This document shows positions 31,230 through 40,700 of a stretch of DNA of 64,000 nt, in pieces (position 1 is the stretch's first letter; each line of letters opens with the position of its first letter). The position numbers and the translations under genes are program-made. This DNA comes from Emiliania huxleyi CCMP1516 (Eukaryota; Haptophyta; Isochrysidales; Noelaerhabdaceae), in contig NW_005196379.1 in assembly GCF_000372725.1 (NCBI RefSeq), positions 128,247 through 192,246 of the forward strand, given 5' to 3'. Below the pieces are notes generated by a model, which ran no database searches, was not told where the DNA came from, and saw only the letters and a list, made by a program, of their open reading frames with translations.

Positions 31230-31568
31230 GTGGACGCGCGCTCGGGTATTTCTCGGGTATACCTGGACTTTTGCGGGTATACCCGGGTTTTACCTGCAAG
31301 TTGCTCACGCACTTGTATTTGAATACATTATTCATATTCATGAGTACAGGCAGACGTGAGTATTCATATTCATGGATACCAGGCGTCATGACTACTCATA
31401 CTCAACAATACACGCTGCCAAAGGATGAGTTGAGTTACTCATTGTAATCTTGAATAGGCTTGCGGCCCAGCAGCTCTTAAAACTTGCCTAGGCAAGTTTT
31501 AAGCCGTTTAAGCCGCAGGCGCCCCAGGGCCCACCCTTTTAAGCCTAGGGGTCCCCTAAGTCGTGGCG

Positions 31569-32190
31569 AGCAGCGCCGGCCACTCCGGCGCCGCGTCGGC
31601 AACATGGGAGCATGTCCACCGCCACTTCGCGGTCACAGCGCTGTTTGTCGCCCAAACAAAACGCCTAATGTACCTCTGGCGGGCCAAAGATCGACTCGCA
31701 TGTCGATTTCGACTTGACGGGCGCATGCAGGCATCACGGTGTCGATCACGTCTCCATGCGCCCGTCAAGTCGGAGCCAGTCTGCGGCGACCACAGCCCTC
31801 GCAGGAGGTACATTAGAGCTTTTCAGAGTCAAGCGATGGCGCGAAATCCCACAGTGGTGGATTTTGGGGCGCTGTGGGCCCCCTAGGCCCTAGTAATAGA
31901 CACACACGTAGAAGTCAAGGTAGTCGCTCGAGAGATGCATGTGACTTGCGAGTGCGGTAAGAGCTCCTCACAGAAATCAGAATGGCAGGGTGTAAAGTAA
32001 TAAAGGGGGACCACGACTGTCCCCAGAACCCGTGAGATGGAGAGTTGACGCGCACGGGGAGGTTCGCCGCTCTCACCCATCGGCACACCCCCGTCGCCTT
32101 TACCACACCAAAACCTGCGCTCCCTCCCGTCCCTCTCTCCTCGGGGTCCCTCGCCCCGGGCTCGTCCCACGCCGCTCGACCCCAAGCGCC
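31569..32190. other. No gene recognised
   Basis: The sequence between the transposon-like element and the end of the aldo-keto reductase gene has only short frames. A diverged inverted pair, GGGCGCATGCAG/CATGCGCCCGTCAAGTCG, lies around 31715-31775. Confidence 0.5.
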
Positions 32191-34754
32191 TCACTCGAAC
32201 TGGAGCATGCGGAGGGGGTCGTTGCGCCAGCAGGTGCGCCCCGCCTCGCCCCGGTCGAGCGAGTCGATCGCGGCCATCTCCGGCTCGGAGAGCGAGAAGT
32301 GGAAGAGGCGCGTGTTCTCGGTCGCGCGCGCCTCGCGGTTCGCCTTTGGGAATGGGGACGAGGCATAGCCGAGATGCAGCCGAGATGCAGCCGAGATGTA
32401 GCCCAGATGGAACAGCGGCAGCCGCCTTGGGGATGACGATGATGCGCTTCTGCAACGCCCAGCGAAGCAGCACCTACAGTGCAACACAAATCAGTGATAT
32501 GTGTATTGTACTCTGACAACACCGCCCATCGAAGCATCGCCTGAGCCGCCGTGGCGCCGTGCGCCTCTGCCGCCGCGGCGACGGGAGGCGCCTCGAGCAG
32601 CGGCCCGCCGAGCGAAGCGGTGGTCGCCTTGTGGCCACTTCACGGACGGGTGGTGGACAGGTGGTGGACGGTGGTGGTGGACGGGTGGTGGACGGGTGGT
32701 GGACGGGTGGTGGACGGGTGGTGGACGGGTGGTGGACGGGTGGTGGACGGGTGGTGGACGGGTGGTGGACGGGTGGTGGACGGGTGGTGGACGGGTGGTG
32801 GACGGGTGGTGGACGGGTGGTGGACGGGTGGTGGACGGGTGGTGGACGGGTGGTGGACGGGTGGTGGACGGGTGGTGGACGTGTCGGTGGTCGCCTTTGA
32901 CGCATCTTGCCCTCCGAGCGACGCGTACGCCTGCAGCACGAGGGCGTCCGTCGCATGAGACATGAGAGACTCCACAAGCTCAGTCTTGTTGTGTCGGTCT
33001 CGACTGCACGCGCCTGCAACACGATGCCCTCCTCGGCGCAGTACGCCTGCAGCTCCCGCTGCTGGTAGTACGGGTTGAGCTCGACCTATGCACCACTTGG
33101 CCACTTGGCCGTGGCGGAGGAGGGGAGGCAGGGGGTAGGACGGGAGGCAGGGCGGACGAGGGGAGGCAGGGCGGAGGACGGGAGGCAGGTCGGAGGAGGG
33201 GAGGCACGGCGGACGACGGGAGCCAGGGCGCATGACGGCAGGCAGGTCCGAGGCCGCGCGGCAGGGCGGAGGAGGGGAGGCAGGGCGGAGGCGGGCNNNN
33301 NNNNNNNNNNNNNNNNNNNNNNNNNNNNNNNNNNNNNNNNNNNNNNNNNNNNNNNNNNNNNNNNNNNNNNNNNNNNNNNNNNNNNNNNNNNNNNNNAAGA
33401 GTCAAGTGCTCAAGGTAGGCGCACCGGTGAAGAACAGCTTCCAGGCTCGTACAAGAAGTCCCCACGCACTACGGGTTTCCTCGCTGCCCAACGCGGCCAA
33501 AAGATTGATTGATTGATGGGAAGTCGAAACACAGTTCGTCCAACGTCTGGGACACCAACGCGGTATGGGTGGACGCTAGACGGGCGATGACGGTCACACA
33601 GGAGCGACACACAGAACCACAAGACAGGACACTCAGCCAAACTGACTGCCACACATCCTAAAGGATATCCACCTCGAGAACCTCGACGAGTTGTACCCAC
33701 CGCAACGATAGCTGAATCCTCCAGCTCTTGGCTCCACTCGCTGATGTTTGAGGAGGGGAGGAGGGGTCCTGGGGCGGAGTCCCGGAGGGCGGGCCCCTCC
33801 GCCTGGTTGACGGCGGGCGGCCAGACGCGCGCTGTCTGCTTGAGCGCCTGCAGGTGCCTGCGGTGGCGCGGCAGGAGGAGGGTGGGCGGCGGCAGCGACC
33901 TCAGGTCCTGCCGCTGCTGCTGCGAAGGAGGGGCGCACCGCACGCTGAAGTTGGACACGCCGATGGCGCGCGTGAGGCCTTGCGCGGCAGGTAGCAGCGG
34001 TCAGTACGGGGAGGGTGCGGAGCGACCTCGCGACCCTGGTGCGCGGAGGGTGCGGGGGTGCGTGTGGCGCGCCTTGCTCAAGGGCGTCCTCCATCGCACG
34101 CCACGTCTCGGCGCGCAGCGCGGGAAGCGCATCCTCCTCGTGGCCGGCGGCGGCGTAGTGGAAGGGGCCGTGCGCCGCGATCTCGTCCTTCCGCCGGTTC
34201 ATCGTCCTCCACGCGGGGCCCGGCCAGTGCATCAGCCAGAGGTCCACCTGCGCAAGCTGCAGCCGGCGGAGGCTCGTCTTGAGGCAGGCGAGCGAGGGCT
34301 CGTAGCCGTGGAACTTGCGCCAGTGCTTGGTCGTCACAAAGACCTCCTCGCGAGTGACCTCGCCCGCCTCCAGCGCGGCGGCGAGGGCCGCACCCGTCTC
34401 CGGCTCCGTCTTCTCTCCGCCGTAGATGTAGGCCGAGTCGAGCGCGCGGTAGCCGAGCCGCAGCGCGGTCCGGACGGCGGCGCGCGCGTTCGAGAGCTTG
34501 TAAGTGCCAAAGCCAACCCACGGCATCGAGACTGCCGGCGCCGTACCCTGCTGCGGGAGCTGCACGGTGGACGACAGCTCTACGAGGCCTCCCTGCGAGC
34601 TTGAGCTGGCCGCCGGCGCGGCGGCAGAGCCGGCGGCGGCGGCGGCGGCGGCGGCGTCGGTGTGGGTGGTGGCGGCGGCGGCGACGTCCGAAGCGTCCGA
34701 GGAAGCGGCGGCGGCGTCCTGCGCGACCAAGGTCTCGCGCGAGCGCTTGGTCAT
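32191..34754 (-). CDS. Aldo-keto reductase with all-GC-AG introns
   Basis: NAD(P)H-dependent carbonyl reductase family. Seven exons: 34754-34073, 33978-33803, 33085-33014, 32930-32895, 32627-32541, 32473-32426 and 32343-32191; 417 residues. An N-terminal Ser/Ala-rich extension of about 70 residues precedes MPWVGFGTYKLSNARAAV. Then ALDSAYIYGGE (catalytic Asp and Tyr), VTTKHWRKFHGY (Lys), WLMHWPG (His), AIGVSNFSV, AVNQVELNPYYQQREL, QAYASLGGQD, AAQVLLRWALQKRIIVIPK and ENTRLFHFSLSEPEMAAIDS. All six introns begin GC and end AG. Intron 2 (33802-33086) contains the N gap and purine-rich repeats; intron 4 (32894-32628) is almost entirely an 11-bp minisatellite. Introns 4 and 5 begin with copies of the following exon's start. 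Confidence 0.93.
32647..32880. repeat. 11-bp minisatellite within an intron
   Basis: About 21 copies of GGGTGGTGGAC, nearly perfect. The array sits wholly inside aldo-keto reductase intron 4. It opens long artefactual frames on both strands because 3 x 11 nt gives an 11-residue period. Confidence 0.95.
33110..33296. repeat. Degenerate purine-rich minisatellite
   Basis: Variants of GGAGGGGAGGCAGGGC and GGCAGGTCGGAG, running into the assembly gap. It lies in aldo-keto reductase intron 2; the gap probably reflects further repeat copies. Confidence 0.7.
33297..33396. other. Assembly gap (100 N)
   Basis: A run of exactly 100 N, a placeholder of unknown true length, inside aldo-keto reductase intron 2. 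Confidence 1.
33549..33590 (+). repeat. Direct repeat with 36346-36388
   Basis: GGACACCAACGCGGTATGGG plus TGGACGCTAGAC occurs here and at 36346-36377 in the same orientation, preceded in both places by GAAGAACAGC. It is part of a dispersed repeat. Confidence 0.75.
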
Positions 34755-35193
34755 CGTGCGACCCGGGCAATGCTGGCAAGAATTCTTGCTCTCGCTCACG
34801 CACTTGATGGTCGATTCCGCATGGGGCAGCACACTGGCACGACAAGGGACTCCATACCCGAAAGAAAGAGAGGGGAGCTCGCAGGAGAGGTGACGAGTGA
34901 ACTACAGGTAGTGGGGAAGGCAGCCTCGATTGCCATACAGACATGGGTGCGAAACAACGACAAGCAAGACCAAGGCACGGGCAGAGGAACGAGAGAAGAG
35001 CATAGGGTGGATAAAGCGCCTGTTCACGGCATGGAGGGTGAGCCACGCCGAACGCGCTGAACGTAGAGCCGAACGGGAGGAAGCTGGGGAAGACGACTCT
35101 CTGAGGAGGAAGAACCAGTGGAAATCCCGCCGTCAGCTGTCACGATGCACCCGAAGGGGATCCCAGCGCCAGCATCTTCCGTGAAGGCACAAA

Positions 35194-35742
35194 GTGTCCG
35201 AAGAGAGAGTGGACCTGAGCAACGATATGACTTGGCGGCAAATGGTCGCAGTGGGAGTCAGAAGAGTCGTCCTTGCGCGAGGAGAGCTCGATAACCTCGA
35301 GGGGCCAGGATATGCTGCGAGGAGGGCAGAGTTGCACCGAGAGGCGAGGGCAAGGGATCGGCAGGCAGCGGCGTCGTCGCAGGACGAGGCAGAGGAGAGC
35401 GACGCGACAGAGGAAGAAGCGACAAGAGAAAGAACGACGAGAGTGGGAAGACCGCGAGGTGGCATGAAGGTTGCAGCGAGAATCGGCGAGGGACTGCGAA
35501 GAGAGATAGGAAGAGGCAGACGCCCAAGGGTGGGGCGGACGATAACGCGACTGCAACCCCCGTTTGGTAAAAATCCCAATGGGGAGGCGGGGTCGCCGTC
35601 CTCGCATGCCTCCCTTGGGTTGTCTGGTTTCTTACAATCCCCCCACGCCAAGGGAAGAAAGAAAGAAAGCAGGCCAACATCAACGGAGGGATGGGAGGAC
35701 GGCACGCCGCCACCACACAGGGATTTTAAGGAGTGGTGGTAA
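35194..35742 (+). CDS. Doubtful charged frame, perhaps transposon-derived
   Basis: A 182-codon frame very rich in Arg and Glu (LHREARARDRQAAASSQDEA, EESDATEEEATRERTTRVGR). Its middle (35418-35517) is part of an inverted repeat with 36436-36537, so the coding appearance may be a by-product of repeated DNA. No family recognised. Confidence 0.2.
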   Translation: MSEERVDLSNDMTWRQMVAVGVRRVVLARGELDNLEGPGYAARRAELHREARARDRQAAASSQDEAEESDATEEEATRERTTRVGRPRGGMKVAARIGEGLRREIGRGRRPRVGRTITRLQPPFGKNPNGEAGSPSSHASLGLSGFLQSPHAKGRKKESRPTSTEGWEDGTPPPHRDFKEWW

Positions 35743-36537
35743 CCCTTGGCGCTTGGGCGTCTGCCTCTCGTCAGGGCCTTCGCCAGGTCTTGGACACAAC
35801 AGCGATGATGATGCCGACTTAGTGCGGGGAGGGTCGGTGAGCACTCACTCACTAGGGGGGGCGCCGCAGCGCGCAGGGCCGGGGCACTGGCCACGGCCTC
35901 TTGCCGACCACTAGAAGGCGGCCCACCCACTACGCGCACTAACTTAGTGGGGGCGGGGTGGCGGGAGGCACTCACCCACTTGCCACTAGCCCGCTCGCTG
36001 GCGGCCCACTCACTTACGCACACTAAGTTAGTGCGCGTAGTAGCCGGGCTCGCCTCTAAGAGCACTGCGAGCGGACCACTCCCAGCTCTCGGCCGGCCCG
36101 AGGCACTCACCTCCACGCACTAAGGCTGGAGGCACTCACTTTCGCACACTAAGTTAGTGCGCGTAGTGTCCCGGCCTCCGACCACGACTCCCGGGAGCAC
36201 TTGACCTGCCTCGGCGCACCACTAGGCCTCGTACAGCTCACAGTACACAGACTAACTTGCGTCGACTTAGTTCGCCGCAGGGCCCGGGACCACTCACCCA
36301 CTAGGTAGGTAGGTAGAAAGGTGAAGAACAGCCAGGCACGGACTGGACACCAACGCGGTATGGGTGGACGCTAGACAGATGATGACGACACGCTACGGCA
36401 ATCGCTGCTCTTCACACGACCTGGCGAATGCTCCTGGCCTCTTTCTATCTCCCTTCGCGGCCCTCGCCGATTCTCGCTGCAACCTTCATGCCACCTCGCG
36501 GTCTTCCCACTCTCGTCGTTCTCCCTCCTGTCGCTTC
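35418..36537. repeat. Inverted repeat pair, about 100-bp arms
   Basis: 35418-35517 and 36436-36537 are reverse complements at roughly 90% identity (shared core GGAAGACCGCGAGGTGGCAT, and GTTGCAGCGAGAATCGGCGA). They are about 920 bp apart. Together they could be the ends of a degraded element. Confidence 0.75.
35925..36275. repeat. Array of CACTAAGTTAGTG palindromes
   Basis: The palindromic core ACTAAGTTAGT, or ACTAACTTAGT, recurs at 35937, 36020 and 36152, with looser forms nearby (GACTAACTTGCGTCGACTTA at 36248). The copies sit among GCACTCAC and CACTAG repeats and are followed twice by GCGCGTAGT. It may be a protein-binding array, subterminal transposon repeats, or neither. Confidence 0.6.
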
Positions 36538-37054
36538 CTCCTGTGCGTACGGAGCACTTGGAGCACTTGGAGTGCAGTTATTAGCCTCACATCCAGGGCC
36601 GGGGAGCTGAGAAGCGCACCCAGCGGGCCGGATGATCGGGATCGGGTTACGGGCAAGAGAGCCCTAGCCCTGTGGGGGGTGCGCGTTCGCAGGGCCATAA
36701 CATGGGTCTCCGAGGGCGTACGGCAGCGCTCCGGGTTTCCCTCAGCGGCGGAATTTTTCCCTCGCGCTTCCTTGGCCCCCCCTAGCAGCAAAAAAAATAA
36801 AATATTCTTACCTTCAAGCCCCCCTCCGAGACTAGGGACAGTCACCACATAGCAGCAGACCGCACCCCCTCCGCTACTCGGAGCTAGTGGACACGAGTCA
36901 CGACACTAACTAGTGATACGAGAATACGCACCGCCCCTACGCAATACCTTATTATAATACAAGAATACGAGAATACGCAGCCGCGAGACGCCTAGGGAAA
37001 ATTCTTTCTTTTACAAGACGTCATACGGAGAGGATTCCAAGCGCCGAGCACGGC

Positions 37055-37544
37055 CACAGGGTTCCGGCTCCTACCCAGATAGGGGGTCTGTTTACCATGA
37101 CTCGCACCAAAACGCCCTACCTACCTACCTATTGCGGGCGCCAATCGCCAGGCTCCGTGCCTCACCTACCTACCTATTCCCAGGCCGCGCAGCGAAGCGA
37201 AAAAATACCCGTGAGCCCTCTGTGAATAGGCTCCCAGCGCCCGCCGCGCGCCGGCTTGTACCGCGGTGCCGTCCCGGGCGCCGCCACCGCGGGCGCCGCC
37301 GCCGCACCCGTCTCGGCTGGCGTCCCAGCCGCAGGCGACTCGCCTGGCATCCCCGTTCGCGGCTAAACGCGCCTCTCCCGCGCAAGCGAAGCGGTTTTTT
37401 ACCCCCCCCCCCCCCACCACCACCACCACCGCCACCTACCTACCTATTGCGGGGCCCTCTGGGGCGGTCAAAACCGGACCTACCTACCTATTGCATAGGG
37501 TCCAAGTGCAGACCCCCTATCTGGGTAGGAGCCGGAACCCAGTG
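37055..37544. mobile_element. MITE-like element with 32-bp perfect TIRs
   Basis: GGGTTCCGGCTCCTACCCAG and 12 further bases (37059-37090) recur as an exact inverted copy at 37509-37540. With CAC(A/T) added outside, the ends reach 37055 and 37544. The interior holds several CTACCTACCTATTGC repeats. A single end-like copy occurs at 41633-41650 and another at 63385-63409, so the sequence is multi-copy. I found no target-site duplication. Confidence 0.65.
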
Positions 37545-37572
37545 GGCTGAGACTGTGTACTGCGGCGCCAGA

Positions 37573-38184
37573 ATGACAGCCTCCGACCCCGCCGACGCCT
37601 ACAGAACGCTCAGCTGCATCCAAGGCTTCGACAGCTTCAAGCTCACCAGGCGCTCCAGCGCCGACGAAATCCAGCGGGCGTTTGCTGCCCAGCGGCTGAT
37701 CTGGCATCCCGACAAGAACCCAGGCGACGCCGTCGCGCGTGAGACCTACGCCACGATGCAACGCGCGCACGCGATACTCATGGACCCCGAGCAGCGGCGG
37801 CTGCACGACGAGCAGCTTGCGGCGATACCATTATCTGTCCCCAGCGCCGCCGCCGCCGCCCCTTCTGCTGAGGCGAGCAAGGCTGCAGCGCGGCAGCTGC
37901 CGCCTGATTGGCTGGGTCCGGCGCCGCGGTCGGCGCGCCCGTTCGCGTACGTCGACAGCACGCCTCAGCCCAGCACTCCCGCTGCGCTGGCCGGCGTGCG
38001 GCGCGGGGACGCCCTCGTCCGGATTGGAGAGGCGGCGCACCTCCGAGACGTGCAGGGCGTGCTGGAGGGTCAGCGGCTGCTGCCGGTGCCGGCCCTGGTG
38101 ATCGAGGCGTCGGGAGGCTTCGTCAAGAAGTGGATCGTGCCTCACTCCTGGGACCCAGACACGCCCGGATCGCTGCTGGGGTGA
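37573..38184 (+). CDS. DnaJ-domain protein with C-terminal PDZ-like domain
   Basis: Single exon, 203 residues, starting at the ATG 37573, just after the MITE-like element. The J domain spans residues about 8-80: DAYRTLSCIQGF, DEIQRAFAAQRLIWHPDKNP with the HPD tripeptide that activates Hsp70 ATPase, ETYATMQRAHAILMDPEQRR. An Ala-rich linker follows. Residues about 120-200 look like a PDZ-type fold: PAALAGVRRGDALVRIGEAA, VLEGQRLLPVPALVIEASGG. A J-PDZ combination would tether Hsp70 to a C-terminal peptide partner (inference). The PDZ assignment is softer than the J domain. There is no obvious targeting signal. Confidence 0.8.
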   Translation: MTASDPADAYRTLSCIQGFDSFKLTRRSSADEIQRAFAAQRLIWHPDKNPGDAVARETYATMQRAHAILMDPEQRRLHDEQLAAIPLSVPSAAAAAPSAEASKAAARQLPPDWLGPAPRSARPFAYVDSTPQPSTPAALAGVRRGDALVRIGEAAHLRDVQGVLEGQRLLPVPALVIEASGGFVKKWIVPHSWDPDTPGSLLG

Positions 38185-38296
38185 CGCGACGCCACTGCGA
38201 GGCAGCTCCGGCCCGCGAGACCGCTGCCAACCCCCTGGCTGGCCCTTGTCGGGTAGGTGCCAGCTTGCAGACAGCTGCCCGGCGGACCTCGCCGAG

Positions 38297-40378
38297 ATGC
38301 ACCCCGCAATGGCGGACGCGCGAGAGCGGGCCGCCGAGGCGCGCGCCCGCCGGCTTCGGTCCGAGGGTGGCGAGGAGGGCGAGGAGGGCGAGGAGGGCGA
38401 GGAGGGCGAGGAGGGCGCAGGAGGCGTGCGGAGCGCCGGCCAAGGCGCGAGAGGCTGCCTCTTCGCGTCGTCCGCGCTCGGCCTGCTGCTCGCCGCCTCC
38501 GCCATCGGCCTGCCGCTCGCCTCGTTCGACCTCAAGCCGAAGCAGCTCCTCGCACTGCCTGGCATCGACTGCGCCGCGCTGCTCGACAACGCCACCCTGC
38601 CTCCCCCGCACCCGCAGCTCTCGCACCGAACATCGCGGACAAGGATCACACCGGAGCTGCAGTGGGTCCTCAATCAGCTACCGCTGCCGCCGCCGCCGCC
38701 GCCGCCTCCGCTGCCGCCACCTCCGCGCCCGCACCCGCCTCTGCCGTCGCCTCTGCCCCGCCCGCCGCAGCCTCTGCTCCCGCCCCCAGACCCCCACTCG
38801 CCGCCGCCGCCCTCCGCCCCGCCGCCGCCCGCCCAGCCGCCCGCCCTGGACACGCCCCAGCCCGCTGTGCCCCCCGGCACCGCCCGGCGCGGGCTCGGCG
38901 CGCTTGCCGCTCCTCAAGCCGCTCCTCAAGCCGCTCCGGACCCGCCTGCCGCGGCGCCCGACCCGGGGGCCGTCGCGGTGCGAGACGGAGTCCGAGGCCC
39001 CTTCTGCTCGCGCGCCGGCGCGGCGCCAGCACGAGTCCGAGCCTCGGTCCTGCACCTCGCCGTAGGCATTCTCTTTGCGAGCGGAGTGGTGCTGCTCCTC
39101 TCGGCGTGCGGGCTCGCCCTCTCCTGCTCGCCGCCCGGGCAGTGCCGCGGCGTGATCGGAGGTGTTCGCCCCGCCCTCGCGCACACCCGCCCCCTGCTCC
39201 CCGCCTCCGTTCCCCCCGTCGCTGGAAGCCCCCCCTCCATCTCCAGGCATCTACCTCGTGTGCGGCCTGCCCACCCTCGTCCTCCTCATCTTCGTGTCGG
39301 CCATCGCCTTCGCCCTGCGAGAGCAGGCCTCCACCCCCCTGCCTTGCCGCCTTCTCCCGCCCTCCCGCCCTCTCCCCTCCCTTCCCCCCCCCCTCTCCCG
39401 CCCCTCTCCTGCCCTCTCCAGACCTCTCCAGACCTCTCCCGCCCCTCTCCCGCCCTCCGCCCGGACCAGCGGACCGCGGCTCGCTCAAGCGCACGACGCC
39501 CCCCCCCCCCACCCACCCCACACACACACACACACACCCCGCCCCACCCCCTCGCCCCAGGCGGATGCGATCGTCTCGCGGTACTGGACGTGCCTCGTCC
39601 GGCTCAACGACGCGCACCGGCTCGTCGACCTGCCCGACCCTTACCGCCACGTCGAGGCGGCCGCCGCCCTCACGACCACCTCCTCCCTCTTGCTCGGCTG
39701 CGGCATGGTGAGCGTGTGCAGGCTGGTCGGCTTGCGCGCCGTCGCTCGCCACGCCGTCCTCGTCATCGCCTTGGGCACCGGCCTGCTCGGCGCCGCCCTG
39801 GTCGCCCTCGGCGTCGTCCTCATCTTCGCCACGGACGTCGCCACCGTGTACTTTGACTGGGCCCTCGTCGCCCTCGGCGCTGCCACCTTCGGTCGCGCGC
39901 CCCCTCTCTCCGCCGCCCCGATGCCGCAACGCCCTCTCACCCCGCCGCCCGTGCGGCTGCAGGCGTCTCTCTCCTCGGCGTCTTCGGCTCGAAGCACGAG
40001 TCGCCACCTCTCCTCCGCGCCTACGCCTCCGTCCTCCTCCTCCTCCTCCTCTCCCTGATCGGCGCCGCGGCGGCGCTGTCGTCGCTGGGCGAGGCGCGGA
40101 TCGACGCGTGGATGGAGGAGCACTGGGAGCGCATCGAGGCGACCACGCTCGTCGTGCGGAAGGACCAGTTCGAGGCGCTGCTCGCAGACCACGTCGCCGC
40201 CCTCCTCACGCTCCTCGCGTGCCTCGTCCTCGTGCTCACCTTCGACCTCCTGCTGGTCTGGGTGCTGCAGTGCTCCGCAACCTCCCGCCATCGGCGCCTC
40301 AGGGGCGAAGACGTCGAGCGCAAGCCCCTGAGAGCGAGCAATGGCGCCGGTGTTGAGCTCGAGGCGGTGGCGCCATGA
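38297..40378 (+). CDS. Polytopic membrane protein with proline-rich loop
   Basis: Exons 38297-39149, 39247-39326, 39561-39891 and 39963-40378 give 559 residues. A Glu/Gly repeat (GEEGEEGEEGE) precedes the first helix CLFASSALGLLLAASAIGL. A long proline-rich loop (residues about 130-215) follows, then SVLHLAVGILFASGVVLLLS, IYLVCGLPTLVLLIFVSAIA, TTSSLLLGCGMVSVCRLVGL, VIALGTGLLGAALVALGVVL, YASVLLLLLLSLIGAAAALS and ALLTLLACLVLVLTFDLLLV. That makes about eight spans arranged in two similar four-helix halves, tetraspanin-like in layout but without a CCG motif. Introns 1 and 2 are GC-AG and intron 3 is GT-AG; intron 2 carries CT-rich and CA repeats. No family is named. Confidence 0.72.
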
Positions 40379-40700
40379 GTTCTGCTGCCCTCTACATCCC
40401 AGCGTGCTGCAACTCTTCCGATTACGAACACCGCAGATTACAGTTTGTACGGTAGTGTGGCGCGTGTCCAGACGACGCACTCCTTAGCCCTCTAGATCCT
40501 AGTATTGCGCGTGCTCTTTTTATTCAAACAGAATCAGGAGCTCTTCACCCAGCGTGCGCAGCGTGTGTGTGCTTGCAAGATGCCAGCAAGATGCAACCGA
40601 GAACCGTTGCAGTTTTTTTTCGTCCCCGGGGGCACTCCTCAAACACAAAATGCTGAATGCGCAACGTCTTCGAGCCACCGCGCTCTAAGCCACGCTCTCC

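Larger units (their letters stand above)
29015..31568. mobile_element. Two-gene DNA transposon-like element with TIRs and TSD
   Basis: The element is 29023-31560 (2538 bp). It has perfect 17-bp inverted ends CTTAGGGGACCCCTAGG (29023-29039 and 31544-31560) and identical 8-bp flanks TCGTGGCG (29015-29022 and 31561-31568). Inside each end come repeated TTTAAG motifs, then repeats of the GAGTATTCAT/CATGAGTAC type (29430-29575 and 31310-31450). The inner parts of the two ends are also inverted copies, e.g. GCAAGCCTGTTCATGATTAC at 29415 against GTAATCTTGAATAGGCTTGC at 31444. Two convergent genes fill the centre. The 8-bp TSD and subterminal repeats resemble hAT elements, but the terminus is not CAGxG and I see no hAT transposase. 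It looks young and complete. Confidence 0.85.
34755..37054. other. Repeat-rich intergenic region
   Basis: 2.3 kb with one doubtful frame (35194-35742), an inverted repeat pair, a palindromic-motif array and a direct repeat, each listed separately. I see no conserved gene. Confidence 0.6.

Noticed and set aside
29015-31568. Assignment of the two-gene element to hAT
   Set aside because: The TSD length fits, but the termini do not start CAGxG and neither protein shows a transposase core or dimerisation region that I recognise.
32640-32965. Long frames encoding VVDGWWTGGGR or TTRPPPVHHPS repeats
   Set aside because: They are translations of an 11-bp minisatellite that lies inside a phase-consistent intron of the aldo-keto reductase gene; every frame is open for the same arithmetic reason.
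35925-36275. CRISPR-like array
   Set aside because: The repeats are short palindromes at irregular spacing with no uniform spacers, and the genome is eukaryotic.
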